DNA of 64,000 nucleotides from an uncultured Tenacibaculum sp. (GCA_937922085.1 CAKZVD010000003.1:1-64000); one strand, 5' to 3'. Shown: positions 10,196 through 20,035, counted from the stretch's first letter. Notes: generated by a model not told the origin, from the sequence alone. Translations and numbers: made by a program.

Positions 10196-12064
10196 ATGAA
10201 TTACCTTACTGTAGAAAATATATCGAAAGCTTATGGAGAAAGAGTGTTGTTTGACAGCCTTTCTTTTGGAATTAATAAAGATCAAAAAATAGCTTTTGTA
10301 GCTAAAAATGGTACAGGTAAAACATCTATCTTAAATATTATTGCAGGTTTAGATGTTGCTGATTCAGGACAGGTTGTTAGTAGAAAGGAAATAGATATTG
10401 CTTATTTAGCACAAAAACAAAGTTTTGACCCGAATTTAACTATTGAAGAAACTATTTTTTCAACAGAAAATAAAATCCTTTCTATAATTAAACAATATGA
10501 AAAAGCATTAGAAAATACAGAGGATGCAGAAGCGTATCAGAAAGCATTTGAATTAATGGATCAATACAATGCTTGGGATTTTGAAACGCAGTACAAACAA
10601 ATTTTATCAAAACTAAAGCTTGATAATTTAGAATTAAAAATAGAAAAACTTTCGGGTGGACAAAAAAAGCGTTTAGGATTAGCTATTGTTTTAATTAAGA
10701 AGCCAGATTTACTAATTTTAGATGAACCTACCAATCATTTAGATTTAGAAATGATTGAATGGTTAGAAGCGTTTTTTGCTAAAGAAAAAATAACGTTGTT
10801 TATGGTTACGCACGATCGTTATTTCTTAGAGCGTGTATGTAATGAAATTATTGAATTAGACGAAGGTAGGTTATATAAATATAAAGGAAACTATTCGTAT
10901 TATCTTCAAAATAAAGAAGAGAGAAGAGCACTTGAAGCAGTAAACCTAGGAAAAGCTAAAAGTTTATATAAAAAAGAATTAGATTGGATGCGTCGTCAAC
11001 CAAAGGCTCGTACTACAAAATCTAAATCTCGTATTGATGATTTTTCTGCAATTAAAGAGAAAGCACATAAAAGACGTAATGAACATGAAGTTCAATTAGA
11101 AATTAACATGGAACGTCTTGGTAATAAAATAGTAGAATTACATAAACTTAAAAAATCTTTTGGAGACAAAGTTATCTTAGATGGATTTGAATATGTATTC
11201 AAAAAAGGAGAAAGAATTGGTATCATAGGTAAAAATGGAACTGGAAAATCTTCTTTTTTAAATATATTAACAGGTACAGCTCCTATAGATGGAGGTAAGG
11301 TAATTGTTGGAGAAACTGTAAAGTTTGGATATTATACTCAAAAAGGGATTCATGTAAAAGAGGGGCAAAAAGTAATTGAGGTTATTAAAGAGTTTGGAGA
11401 AGAAATACCATTAACAAAAGGTAGAAGAATTTCTGCATCTCAGTTATTAGAACGTTTTTTATTCGATAAAAAAAAGCAATATGATTTTGTTGAAAAATTA
11501 AGTGGAGGAGAGCAGAAGCGATTGTATTTGTGTGCTGTATTAATTCAAAACCCTAATTTCTTAATTTTAGATGAGCCTACCAATGATTTAGATGTTGTTA
11601 CTTTAAATGTATTGGAAAACTTTTTATTAGATTATCCAGGAAATTTAATGGTGGTTTCTCACGACCGTTATTTTATGGATAAAATTGTAGATTCTTTATT
11701 TGTTTTTAGAGGAGAAGGAGTTATTGAGAATTTCCCTGGAAACTACTCTGATTTTAGAACTTATGAAGATTCTAAAACGAAAGAGGTTAAAGAGACTACT
11801 ACAGTTTCAAAAGAAGTTGTAGAGGTTGTTAAAACAACGAATAAAGGGACGTTAAGTTATAATGAAAAACGAGAATTTGGAACTTTAGAAAAGGATATTG
11901 AAAATTTACAAAAGAAAAAAGTAATTATAGAAGAACAATTTGCTAATGGTTCTATTTCTCCTGAAGATATTAATGATAAATCAATAGAACTTCAAAAGAT
12001 TATTGATGAAAAGGAAACGAAAGAAGAACGTTGGTTTGAACTTTCAATGAAATTAGAAGGATAA
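10196..12064 (+). CDS. ABC-F family ATPase (Uup-like)
   Basis: A soluble protein with two ABC domains and no membrane segments. Walker A motifs are AKNGTGKTS (about residue 39) and GKNGTGKSS (about 340). Signatures are LSGGQKKR and LSGGEQKR, and Walker B motifs are LLILDEPTNHLD and FLILDEPTNDLD. The linker between domains is charged and Arg-rich, and the C-terminus (from about 550) is a predicted coiled coil (EKDIENLQKKK...). That layout fits Uup, an ABC-F factor linked to ribosomes and DNA branch metabolism; other housekeeping ABC-F members are possible. The ORF track begins at a TTG at 10190, but I prefer the ATG at 10196 (MNYLTVENI). A TACCTTTG -7 box lies at 10126-10133. Confidence 0.9.
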   Translation: MNYLTVENISKAYGERVLFDSLSFGINKDQKIAFVAKNGTGKTSILNIIAGLDVADSGQVVSRKEIDIAYLAQKQSFDPNLTIEETIFSTENKILSIIKQYEKALENTEDAEAYQKAFELMDQYNAWDFETQYKQILSKLKLDNLELKIEKLSGGQKKRLGLAIVLIKKPDLLILDEPTNHLDLEMIEWLEAFFAKEKITLFMVTHDRYFLERVCNEIIELDEGRLYKYKGNYSYYLQNKEERRALEAVNLGKAKSLYKKELDWMRRQPKARTTKSKSRIDDFSAIKEKAHKRRNEHEVQLEINMERLGNKIVELHKLKKSFGDKVILDGFEYVFKKGERIGIIGKNGTGKSSFLNILTGTAPIDGGKVIVGETVKFGYYTQKGIHVKEGQKVIEVIKEFGEEIPLTKGRRISASQLLERFLFDKKKQYDFVEKLSGGEQKRLYLCAVLIQNPNFLILDEPTNDLDVVTLNVLENFLLDYPGNLMVVSHDRYFMDKIVDSLFVFRGEGVIENFPGNYSDFRTYEDSKTKEVKETTTVSKEVVEVVKTTNKGTLSYNEKREFGTLEKDIENLQKKKVIIEEQFANGSISPEDINDKSIELQKIIDEKETKEERWFELSMKLEG

Positions 12065-12098
12065 GATTACAATAAAACAGCCTTAAAGTTATAGTTGA

Positions 12099-12572
12099 TT
12101 ATTGCATGTTTACATCGATTTCTTTTTTTAATGAAGAAAACTTATAATACTTCAACTCTTTTTTGTTGTTGAAATAACTTAAAACTGCTTCATCTTTTTT
12201 TAAGGTAAAAGGAAACTTTTTCGAAGCAGTATCTGTTTTTTGTTTTGGATTATCATCTATAACCAAGTTGTACTTACTAACACCATTTGAAAGAGAAAAT
12301 CTACCTACAATAATTGTATTAGCTCCTTTTTTTTCTATATAAGCTTTTGTTATTTTATTCTGAAAATAAAATTTTTCAACTAAAAAGTTATCTGGAGTAT
12401 TATTAACAAAAACAGTAATGTTAGTGGTACTAGTTCCTTCTAAACCTCCATTTACGTTTTTATAATTAGCTTTATTTATGATTAAAGGAAGTTGTTTTTC
12501 AAACTGAGAACTAGCACATTTAGAGAGCATGAATGATATGATAAAAAGGAATATAAATTTTATTTTATACAT
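12099..12572 (-). CDS. Small putative lipoprotein, function unknown
   Basis: A 157-residue protein with an N-terminal hydrophobic stretch ending in a lipobox-like MLSKC (Cys about 19), so probably lipid-anchored. The remainder is Lys-rich and of mixed alpha/beta composition, and I recognise no family. It converges on the ABC-F gene and stands alone, with 173 bp to the next gene on its 3'-side neighbour strand. It is well above ORF-noise in length and has flavobacterial codon use. Confidence 0.7.
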   Translation of the reverse strand: MYKIKFIFLFIISFMLSKCASSQFEKQLPLIINKANYKNVNGGLEGTSTTNITVFVNNTPDNFLVEKFYFQNKITKAYIEKKGANTIIVGRFSLSNGVSKYNLVIDDNPKQKTDTASKKFPFTLKKDEAVLSYFNNKKELKYYKFSSLKKEIDVNMQ

Positions 12573-12685
12573 AAAACTTGATTTAAAGTTTAAAAGTAAT
12601 ATAAAATAATTTAAAGTTTGTAGTTTACAAAATAAGAATGTTGAGATGAATTTTCTATGAAAATAGAAGAGGTGTTTTAAAAAAT

Positions 12686-12722
12686 AAAAACGAAGGTTGG
12701 ATTTATTCTAACCTTCGTTTTT
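12686..12722 (-). terminator. Terminator of the PSD-family gene
   Basis: AAAAACGAAGGTT pairs with AACCTTCGTTTTT around an 11-nt loop, 24 bp beyond the stop of the minus-strand decarboxylase gene. The A and T tracts on both sides could make it work in both directions. Confidence 0.88.
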
Positions 12723-12745
12723 CACTATTAAGTTTCTAAAGTTTT

Positions 12746-14017
12746 TTATTTGTTAAACAATACAGAAGCTTGTCCGTATTGGAAATGGATAGGAATATGG
12801 CCTGGATCGTTTTTAAACATATAAAGATCTTTAGGAGGCTTTTCGAATAACATGATAATATCTGAACCACCAAATCTAAACTTTCCAAATTCTTGCCCTT
12901 TTACAACTGTTTTTCCTTGAAGATTAGTATACATATCGACTCCCGAAACTTGACACATTCCAATTGGTAAAATAGCTACTTTTCCAACTTCTGAACCTGC
13001 ATCCATTATTACTAAACCTCGCGCTTGATTAAATTCATAACCATTTTCAGCACCGTCAGGAGCATCCCATTGCCCTTCTCCTGTTAATTCTACATTTAAA
13101 AATACGTTTCCTTCTACAGGAATAATTTCTAATATTTCACCACTTACTGGTGTGTGAAAACGATGATAATCAAACGGACTTAAAAAATAATGAATAAAAG
13201 TACCTCCATAAAAACTATCAGCATATTTACTGTGTTGTAATAACTCATCTACAGTACCAATACTATGAGTTCCTTTTAAGGAAACAACTGCTTGTTTCCC
13301 TGTTTCATCTAATACATTTCCATTATTATCAATTGGATAAAACTGTTTGTAAGTACAATCAGCAGGAGAAACAACAGTTTTGTTGTCGTTAGGAGCTGCA
13401 ATTGGACGTAAAGGAGTTATACCAGTTTCTGAATCTGCATTATTAAATTCTCTGTAAAAAAATTGATTGAATGTTTTCCATGATGTTGAATTTTCTTCAT
13501 ATAAATGAAAATTATACATGGTATCAGCTTTAAATGAAGCCAAACTTTCTGATGTTAATGATGCTTCAGTGTCTAAAAAAGTACCCCAAGAATTGGCAGA
13601 ATCTACCAACCAACTAGCAAACTTGTCAAAACTTTGCATAGTTAGATCTGTACCAGGAATTTTTTGATCTATTAGCCAATAGTATTGACATAATAAATCA
13701 TATACTTTTTCATTATATCCGTTTTGTTGACCGTTACTTTTCCAAGCATTCGGATAATTTGGATCATTACTTTCATTAGGAATCATTCGATTATAGGTGT
13801 CTATATAATCAAAATAAGCTTCTATAGTTGTTGGCCAACCATATCCTTTAAGTTCATTGTCTATGGCATTATATAAATTAGAATCTAAGTTCTCCTTAGC
13901 TTTTTTAACAGCTATTTCTAAGGAAGCAGTTAATGCCTCTGCCATTTTTGGGTCTTCAGAAAGAATTGCTTTTAGTTTTTCTACAACAATGATGTGTGCA
14001 TGTGCTTGTATTTCCAT
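12746..14017 (-). CDS. Phosphatidylserine-decarboxylase-family pyruvoyl enzyme with long N-terminal PSDC domain
   Basis: 423 residues. The C-terminal two thirds is a PSD-type domain with HYFLSPFDYHRFHTPVSG, the conserved His region, and a C-terminal FGGSDIIMLFE in which Ser385 would be the self-cleavage site that becomes the pyruvoyl cofactor (LGST in classical Psd). The first ~170 residues match the PSDC-type N-terminal extension seen in non-membrane PSD relatives, including PsiD-like tryptophan decarboxylases. No membrane anchor is visible, and classical Psd of this phylum is about 220 residues. I infer an amino-acid or other non-lipid substrate, but the sequence cannot settle it. It is transcribed alone, with its own terminator. 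Confidence 0.85.
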   Translation of the reverse strand: MEIQAHAHIIVVEKLKAILSEDPKMAEALTASLEIAVKKAKENLDSNLYNAIDNELKGYGWPTTIEAYFDYIDTYNRMIPNESNDPNYPNAWKSNGQQNGYNEKVYDLLCQYYWLIDQKIPGTDLTMQSFDKFASWLVDSANSWGTFLDTEASLTSESLASFKADTMYNFHLYEENSTSWKTFNQFFYREFNNADSETGITPLRPIAAPNDNKTVVSPADCTYKQFYPIDNNGNVLDETGKQAVVSLKGTHSIGTVDELLQHSKYADSFYGGTFIHYFLSPFDYHRFHTPVSGEILEIIPVEGNVFLNVELTGEGQWDAPDGAENGYEFNQARGLVIMDAGSEVGKVAILPIGMCQVSGVDMYTNLQGKTVVKGQEFGKFRFGGSDIIMLFEKPPKDLYMFKNDPGHIPIHFQYGQASVLFNK

Positions 14018-14193
14018 GGTAGTTCTCTGTTTTAATTACAATGTTTAGTATAAGGTTCTAAACCAAAGTTCTTAAAAAGAGTTATTTAATTGATGTTTTA
14101 TGCAATAGAAGTACGTTTTTAGTGTACAGTTGTTTGTATAACTGGTATAGGAGTCATTTTAAAATAATATACTTTAAAAAAAAGAAGTATTTA

Positions 14194-14556
14194 TTAACTA
14201 CGTAGAATTTTCTCCATTTTTCGACCTCTGGCTAGTTCATCTATCAACTTATCTAAATAACGTGCTTGTTGTGTAAGTTTATTTTCTATTTCTTCTACTC
14301 TATATCCACAAACAACTCCTTTAATAAGTTGTGCATTCGGATTGAGTGTTGCGCTTTCAAAAAAGGTTTTGAAAGTAACTTTTTTAGCTATTAATTTTTG
14401 TAATTGTTGTTCATTAAAACCAGTTAACCATTCTATAACCTGATGTAGTTCTTCCTTTGTTCTATCTCTTCTTTCTATTCTGTCAAGATAATGAGGATAT
14501 ACAGAAGCAAATGTCATATTTGCAACACGTTCGTCATGATGGCCTGTGTCTTTCAT
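14194..14556 (-). CDS. DUF2200 family protein
   Basis: 120 residues with the family's hallmark features: HDERVANMTFASVYPHYLDRIER near the N-terminus, an EWLTGF segment, and VCGYRVEEIE with LMQ/LDKLIDELARGRKMEKILR at the C-terminus. The length is usual for DUF2200. The biochemical role is unknown. It is soluble and stands alone between the decarboxylase and the DUF2306 gene. Confidence 0.85.
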   Translation of the reverse strand: MKDTGHHDERVANMTFASVYPHYLDRIERRDRTKEELHQVIEWLTGFNEQQLQKLIAKKVTFKTFFESATLNPNAQLIKGVVCGYRVEEIENKLTQQARYLDKLIDELARGRKMEKILRS

Positions 14557-14643
14557 AAATTTGGTTCTAAATAATCAGATTTACTATAAATTTACGAAAT
14601 TAAGAGAATATAGGAAAAGGAAATAGTTAGCCTTGTTAAGGGG

Positions 14644-15273
14644 TCATCGTTTTTTATTCAAAAAATACAATTCCACTAATAAAATATTAAACCCCCAACC
14701 TAGCCAAGAAACAATTTTATAAGTATCCATTGGAGGAAGTTGAATGGTTGATACAATAATCCATTTAAACAATCTTAAACTGACAGCAGAAAGTGTTAAT
14801 GCATAGCTTCTCATCATAAATTTCTGATGATTAATCCAGTTTTTTTGTTTAATGTATGCATATGCCTTATAGGTAAAGATAAACCAAAGTATGGCTTGAA
14901 TTGAAAATGAAATTTTACTAAAAACCCCTCCATTTGCATAAACAGCCATAATTAACCCTGAAGGACTGGCTATACATAATACTAAAACTATATAAATCTT
15001 CCCTAAATTTTTATGAAGCTTAGGAACGTAATTTCTTACAGATGTTGAAAATTGAGTAATACCAGTAATTAAAACAAATATACTTGTATATACATGACTA
15101 AAGAAAGCAATTTGATAATGCTTGAATTTAATCACGTCTTCTTTAATGTTTAAAAAAGCAACATCAAAACGTATGGGCACATATTGAAGTGTTATTAAAA
15201 CCATTAAGTAGGAAAAGTATACTAACGATAGGTAATAAACTGTTTTTAAGATATAGTTAGATATTTTAAACAT
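14644..15273 (-). CDS. DUF2306-type integral membrane protein
   Basis: 209 residues with about six hydrophobic segments. The conserved features of DUF2306 are present: LHKNLGKIYI followed by a SPSGLIMA membrane segment, and NHQKFMMRSYALTLSAVSLRLF. The function of the family is unknown. It lies 12 bp downstream of the YARHG lipoprotein gene on the same strand, so co-transcription is likely. Confidence 0.82.
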   Translation of the reverse strand: MFKISNYILKTVYYLSLVYFSYLMVLITLQYVPIRFDVAFLNIKEDVIKFKHYQIAFFSHVYTSIFVLITGITQFSTSVRNYVPKLHKNLGKIYIVLVLCIASPSGLIMAVYANGGVFSKISFSIQAILWFIFTYKAYAYIKQKNWINHQKFMMRSYALTLSAVSLRLFKWIIVSTIQLPPMDTYKIVSWLGWGFNILLVELYFLNKKR

Positions 15274-15285
15274 GTTATCTATAAT

Positions 15286-16224
15286 CTAACCCCTTCCAAA
15301 ATAATCGTAATACTCACTCGCATTTTTTTCATACTTTAAAAGCAATTGAATATTCTTTTTTTCAATTTCAGTAAAATCACTTTTTATATCTGAATGCACA
15401 GGTATATACCAACTTTGAGCATCAAAAAAGACACGTAGAGGCCTGTTTTTAAAAGAGTATCCATGTCTCGCATAAATAGAATTTCTAATAATTGTTAAAT
15501 CTCCCTTTTTTAAGTTTTCAACATCTTGTTTTGTAAGTAGTGTATTAGAAGCATTTATTTCATAAATTAAGTTTGTAGCAGTAATAAATTCGCTAGAAAT
15601 CCATCTTTCTATTTCACCATTTCCTCTATCAACTTTTTTGTTTATCCATTTCACATACAAAGTTGATCTATCTAGCATTGTATTGCGATTGTAAGAAAAT
15701 AGTTTCTTTTCTAAAGTATATTTTCTTTTTTTAATATTGATGTTTTTATAAGCTACCCATTTTCCAATAAGTTGGTTGTTTGAAATTGTAAATGTGAATT
15801 CACCATCATATTTATCATCACCTGGTTCTTTCGCCTTAAAAGAAAAAATATTATCTCCTTCATTTTTTATAGATCCATGAAAAGGTCTATCATTTCCAGC
15901 AACAACACTATGACCATAAACTAAACTTTCTTTAATAGAATCGATAGAAATATTTATTTTGTTTTCTCTATTCCATGTAAACCCTCCTGTGATAACAGCT
16001 TTTTTATCATAATCTTTTCCGTCATTTCTTTCAAAGTACCCTACCCAATAACCTAATAAAGGATTGGTTTTTTTAACTAATTTTTCAGTTTTTTGTAATG
16101 ATTCTGATACTTCAATTTCTGTACCTTTTTCTATCTTAACTTTAGAATCAGGGTTTTTAATTTCAGGTTTACAACTTGAAATTAAAAATAAGATAATCGC
16201 TAGGTAAAATACGTTTTTCATCAA
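15286..16224 (-). CDS. Lipoprotein with YARHG domain
   Basis: 312 residues. The signal ends in LISSC (Cys about 18), a lipobox. A middle beta-rich region (about 60-175) resembles an extracellular beta-barrel domain, and the C-terminal ~80 residues contain NSIYARHGYSF...FF.AQSWYIP, which defines the YARHG domain, an extracellular module of unknown function. It is probably anchored in the outer membrane or periplasm and shares a transcript with the DUF2306 gene that follows 12 bp later. Confidence 0.82.
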   Translation of the reverse strand: MMKNVFYLAIILFLISSCKPEIKNPDSKVKIEKGTEIEVSESLQKTEKLVKKTNPLLGYWVGYFERNDGKDYDKKAVITGGFTWNRENKINISIDSIKESLVYGHSVVAGNDRPFHGSIKNEGDNIFSFKAKEPGDDKYDGEFTFTISNNQLIGKWVAYKNINIKKRKYTLEKKLFSYNRNTMLDRSTLYVKWINKKVDRGNGEIERWISSEFITATNLIYEINASNTLLTKQDVENLKKGDLTIIRNSIYARHGYSFKNRPLRVFFDAQSWYIPVHSDIKSDFTEIEKKNIQLLLKYEKNASEYYDYFGRG

Positions 16225-16284
16225 TGGCTAATTTTTAATAGGTTATTATTTTTGTTTTCTTTTTTATCTAAAATAAGTTCTTTA

Positions 16285-17013
16285 TTAATGTTTTACAAAA
16301 TCGAAACCAGTAAAATGTTCGGAAATTCCGAATGTAGGGTAAGATAAAGATTCACAAACTGTATCTCCATACATAAAGTTAAAGATTAGATTATAATCTT
16401 CATTGTTTTTGTTGGAGTTGAAATAAGAGTCTAAAAGGGTTAATGCCTTTGAATTGTTTTTTTTAGCAGAGATAGCAGTGTTTTTTGCTACAAATTGTTC
16501 TTGTTTAACAAAATCATTTAGAGTTCGTAACCTTCCATTTTGTGCCCAATATATTGTTCTGTATATATATTCTTTAATCCGTTGAATGATTATTTCTTGA
16601 GAATAGGTTTCGCTTGTCCAAAAATAAGGAATACAAAAGCCTCTTTCTACATAAGCATTTAATTTAAATTTACTATCGAAATCAGTAGTGTAACGATTAG
16701 TCCAACCTCCTTTTGCATCGTCGGCAACGTTTATAAATATTTTAAAAGTACGACCGTTTTTTGAGTTATTCTTTTGATTAATGTTAGAAATAACGTCTGT
16801 AATTATTTCCTCAGCTCTACTATTTTTTAATTCTTTTATCTTGTCTGTTACGTGGTCTTTTGCCATAGGATTAAAACCTGTAATAGGAATTTCTAAATCA
16901 TTCTTAGTATTCCCTTTTAAAAGTGCTAGATATTCTTTAAATCGATCAGGAGAGCGAGGTTTACTGTAAATTTCTAGCATAGTATCTAATACAGGAATAA
17001 CTTCAAATTTCAT
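16285..17013 (-). CDS. Hypothetical cytoplasmic protein
   Basis: I do not recognise this 242-residue protein. There is no signal peptide or membrane segment. It has a charged helical N-terminal half (SPDRFKEYLALL, IKELKNSRAEEIITDVI) and aromatic-rich stretches (GGWTNRYTTDF, CIPYFWTSETYSQE). It begins 5 bp after the stop of the upstream 242-residue hypothetical gene, so the two are very likely one operon and may act together. Confidence 0.7.
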   Translation of the reverse strand: MKFEVIPVLDTMLEIYSKPRSPDRFKEYLALLKGNTKNDLEIPITGFNPMAKDHVTDKIKELKNSRAEEIITDVISNINQKNNSKNGRTFKIFINVADDAKGGWTNRYTTDFDSKFKLNAYVERGFCIPYFWTSETYSQEIIIQRIKEYIYRTIYWAQNGRLRTLNDFVKQEQFVAKNTAISAKKNNSKALTLLDSYFNSNKNNEDYNLIFNFMYGDTVCESLSYPTFGISEHFTGFDFVKH

Positions 17014-17018
17014 AGGTG

Positions 17019-17747
17019 TTAATTTATTTCTTTTAATTTTTCAGAAAGTTGTTCTAGTCCTAAAACTCCTTCTATTTCTCCATTTTCAACAACAAAAATG
17101 TCTTCACACAAGAATTCTAAATCCTCATTTTCTTGTAATATCATATAAGCATGCATATTTAAAAAATGAGTATAATGTTCTTCTTCCACATTTTTATCAC
17201 AAACAAAAATAAGCCCTTTTCTAGGAATGGAAACTAATAATTCTTTGGTATTTAGCATTTTATGAGCTTCTAACATGTGCTTTTGACTCATGATTTTTTC
17301 TGAGGCAAAAGAATAAATTCTACAAGATAAAACATTGTATTCTAGATCTTCATCAGTTGGATTCCAAAAAGTAAAAGGGATATCAAAATTATCTAAATTT
17401 CGTTTTCCATTTTCTTGAAGCATTTTATAAAAATCTTCTTCATTATTACCGTTTTTTATATGGTATAATTCGTATTTATCCTCTTCAACAGGATTTTCTT
17501 CATCAATCATAAGATAAGCAACAACAACATCAGCATAATTATTTTCTCGTTCATGAAAAGTGACTGCAATTTCATTAACTAAGTCTAATTCTTTCGTTTT
17601 TAAAGAAACTAAAGAAGGAAATATGTTTTCATATTGTAATGTAAGGTTAGCTTCATCTATAGTTTTAACCTGAGTTGGCTTTTTTCTAGGCCTAACATTT
17701 ACAGGTTCTTTTGGTCCTAAACCAAATATTTTTCTAAATAAGTTCAT
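17019..17747 (-). CDS. Hypothetical cytoplasmic protein, first gene of a two-gene unit
   Basis: 242 residues, acidic and soluble, with a short basic N-terminal region (FRKIFGLGPKEP...RPRKKPTQ). The body alternates strands and helices and ends in an acidic segment. I cannot assign a family. The arrangement with the gene at 16285, 5 bp downstream, points to a shared job. Confidence 0.7.
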   Translation of the reverse strand: MNLFRKIFGLGPKEPVNVRPRKKPTQVKTIDEANLTLQYENIFPSLVSLKTKELDLVNEIAVTFHERENNYADVVVAYLMIDEENPVEEDKYELYHIKNGNNEEDFYKMLQENGKRNLDNFDIPFTFWNPTDEDLEYNVLSCRIYSFASEKIMSQKHMLEAHKMLNTKELLVSIPRKGLIFVCDKNVEEEHYTHFLNMHAYMILQENEDLEFLCEDIFVVENGEIEGVLGLEQLSEKLKEIN

Positions 17748-17943
17748 TCTAATTAATTATTGAGTTAACAGTATATATAGTCTATAAATCCTTGTTTTTC
17801 TAATATGGAATAGAGAGACAAGTAAAAATAGTGTAATAGTAGTATGCTTGTTTAATAACAACTTATATCTGTTAGAACTTAATTAATAATTGCAATCGTT
17901 TTTAAGTTGTATTCTATTCTTAGGTTTGGCTATCTTAGAAAAT

Positions 17944-18663
17944 TTATTTTATATTAATTATTTGAGTTGGTTTTAATATAGGTAAATTATTAAACCGCAA
18001 TAATAATTGTGCTATAGCAATAGTATCTTGTTCGCAATAATTTGTAATTCTTGGTAAGTTTTGTTCTTTATAATACACATTGGCAACCTCACTACCATTT
18101 ATATCTTGTTTTGGTGAAGGAACACCTAAAATATGGGTTAATAATTTTAAAGAAGTATAATGCTTATAGTCTCCAAATTTCCATAACTCCATGGTATCTA
18201 TATGAGGTATTTCCCAAGGTTTTTTGCCAAAAAGATTTAATTTTTCGGGAAGTTGTATTTTGTTTACAATCATTCTACGAGCAATATATGGGAAATCGAA
18301 TTCTTTACCATTATGAGCGCATAGAATGTGTTTTTTTAAATTGAAATGAGTATCTAAAAGAGTTTTAAAATCTAATAGTATTTTTTCTTCATCATCATTG
18401 GCAAAAGAAGTGATTCTTAATTCATATGCACCTTCTCGAATAACAAAGTAACCAACAGAAATACAGATGATTTTACCAAATTCAGCCCAAATTCCGGCCT
18501 TATGATAAAACTCTTCAGCAGTAAATTCTTCTTTTCTTTGGTATTGAGTTTTAAGTGTATATAATTCTTGTGTTTCTTCGGCAAGATTGTTCCAATGCTC
18601 GTGTTGAGGTATGGTTTCTATATCTAAAAATAAAATATTCTGTAAATCAACAGTATTAATCAT
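17944..18663 (-). CDS. DnaQ-like 3'-5' exonuclease
   Basis: 239 residues forming a single RNase H-fold exonuclease of the predicted PolB-like type. Exo I is FLDIETIP (about 13-20), Exo II is CAHNGKEFDFPYIARRM (about 115-131) and Exo III is NYCEQDTIAIAQLL near the C-terminus, giving the DEDD metal-binding set with a YCEQD-type third motif. It is a stand-alone exonuclease without polymerase domain, probably in DNA or RNA trimming. The 196-bp gap downstream (17748-17943) shows nothing clear. Confidence 0.85.
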   Translation of the reverse strand: MINTVDLQNILFLDIETIPQHEHWNNLAEETQELYTLKTQYQRKEEFTAEEFYHKAGIWAEFGKIICISVGYFVIREGAYELRITSFANDDEEKILLDFKTLLDTHFNLKKHILCAHNGKEFDFPYIARRMIVNKIQLPEKLNLFGKKPWEIPHIDTMELWKFGDYKHYTSLKLLTHILGVPSPKQDINGSEVANVYYKEQNLPRITNYCEQDTIAIAQLLLRFNNLPILKPTQIINIK

Positions 18664-18700
18664 TTTAAAGCAGCAATTTTTTTATAAATATAAATAAAAA

Positions 18701-18720
18701 AACCAGTCTTATGACTGGTT
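18701..18720 (-). terminator. Terminator overlapping the pepP stop
   Basis: AACCAGTC-TTAT-GACTGGTT with an A run on the plus strand, that is a T run for minus-strand transcription. The hairpin includes the last codons of the aminopeptidase gene. Confidence 0.8.
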
Positions 18721-20004
18721 CATTAAATCTTCTATCTCTTCTGCTTCAATAGGAATATTTCGCATTAAATTAAAAGGTTCTCCTTTTTCTTGAATTACAA
18801 CATCATCTTCTAAACGAATTCCAAATCCTTCTTTAGGAATATAGATTCCTGGTTCAACAGTAAAAATCATGTTCGCTTGCATAGGTTCATGTAATAAACC
18901 ATAATCATGTGTATCTAAACCTATATGATGAGAAGTACCATGCATAAAGTATTTTTTATAGGCAGGCCACTTAGGATCTTCATTTTGAACATCTGCTTTA
19001 TCAATAAGTTTTAAGTCCAGTAACTCAGAAGTCATTAATTTACCTACTTCTATATGATAGTCTGCCCAAATAGTACCAGGAACTAACATTTTTGTTGCTT
19101 CATTTTTAACTCTGTTTACAGCATTATATACTGCTTTTTGACGTTCAGAAAAACGCCCAGAAACAGGAATAGTTCTACTCATGTCACTAGCATAGTTGGC
19201 ATATTCAGCAGCTACATCAAACAAAATTAAATCACCATCTTTACATTGCTGATTGTTTTCAATATAGTGTAAAACATTTGCATTATTACCACTTGCAATT
19301 ATAGGAGTGTAAGCAAATCCTTTAGATCTGTTCATTAGAAATTCGTGTACAAATTCAGCTTCAATTTCATATTCCCAAACATTAGGCTTTACAAAGTTTA
19401 AAATTCTTCGAAACCCTTTTTCAGTAATATCACATGCTTTCTGCATTAAATCAATTTCTATTTGATCCTTTACAGAACGTAAACGTTGTAAAATAGGATT
19501 ACTTTTTGCTACTGAATGTGCAGGGTATTTATTAAATAACCATTTTGTAAAACGTGCTTCTCGTGTTTCTGTTTCTATTTTAGCTCTGTAGTGTTCGTTA
19601 GTATTTATATAAACAGTTTCTGCTAAGGCCATCATTTCTGCTAATACCTTTTCTAAATCTTGTAACCAAAAAACAGTGTTAATTCCACTTGTTTCAAAGG
19701 CACTTTCTTTGTTTAGTTTTTCACCTTCCCAAACAGCGATATGTGCATTGGTTTCTTTTAAAAATAAGACTTCACGTAAATTTTCTTTCGGGCAATTTGG
19801 AAAAACAACCAAAATACTTTCTTCTTGATCTACACCACTTAAAAAAAAGATATCTCTATGTTGTTCAAAAGGTAAAGTACTATCTGCACTTACAGGGTAA
19901 ATATCATTTGAATTAAAAATAGCTAAACTATTTGGCTTCATTTGTGCCATAAAGTTTTTCCTGTTTTTAATAAATAAATCCTTCTTAATTGGTAAGTATT
20001 TCAT
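18709..20004 (-). CDS. pepP: Xaa-Pro aminopeptidase (M24B)
   Basis: 431 residues. An N-terminal aminopeptidase P domain (about 1-135) is followed by a pita-bread M24 fold. Metal ligands appear in order as Asp of LILFDVAAEY, Asp of YASDMSRTIPV, His of MHGTSHHIGLDTHD, Glu of FTVEPGIYIP and Glu of GIRLEDDVV. It removes N-terminal residues preceding proline and needs two metal ions, usually Mn. It is cytoplasmic, of normal length, with a terminator fused to the 3' end and a TATTTTTG -7 box 32 bp before the start. Confidence 0.93.
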   Translation of the reverse strand: MKYLPIKKDLFIKNRKNFMAQMKPNSLAIFNSNDIYPVSADSTLPFEQHRDIFFLSGVDQEESILVVFPNCPKENLREVLFLKETNAHIAVWEGEKLNKESAFETSGINTVFWLQDLEKVLAEMMALAETVYINTNEHYRAKIETETREARFTKWLFNKYPAHSVAKSNPILQRLRSVKDQIEIDLMQKACDITEKGFRRILNFVKPNVWEYEIEAEFVHEFLMNRSKGFAYTPIIASGNNANVLHYIENNQQCKDGDLILFDVAAEYANYASDMSRTIPVSGRFSERQKAVYNAVNRVKNEATKMLVPGTIWADYHIEVGKLMTSELLDLKLIDKADVQNEDPKWPAYKKYFMHGTSHHIGLDTHDYGLLHEPMQANMIFTVEPGIYIPKEGFGIRLEDDVVIQEKGEPFNLMRNIPIEAEEIEDLMNQS

Positions 20005-20035
20005 TTTTAATTTGATTTTAAAATTAAGCTGAAAT

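Noticed and set aside
13857-14048. 63-aa plus-strand ORF
   Set aside because: Antisense shadow of the PSD-family gene.
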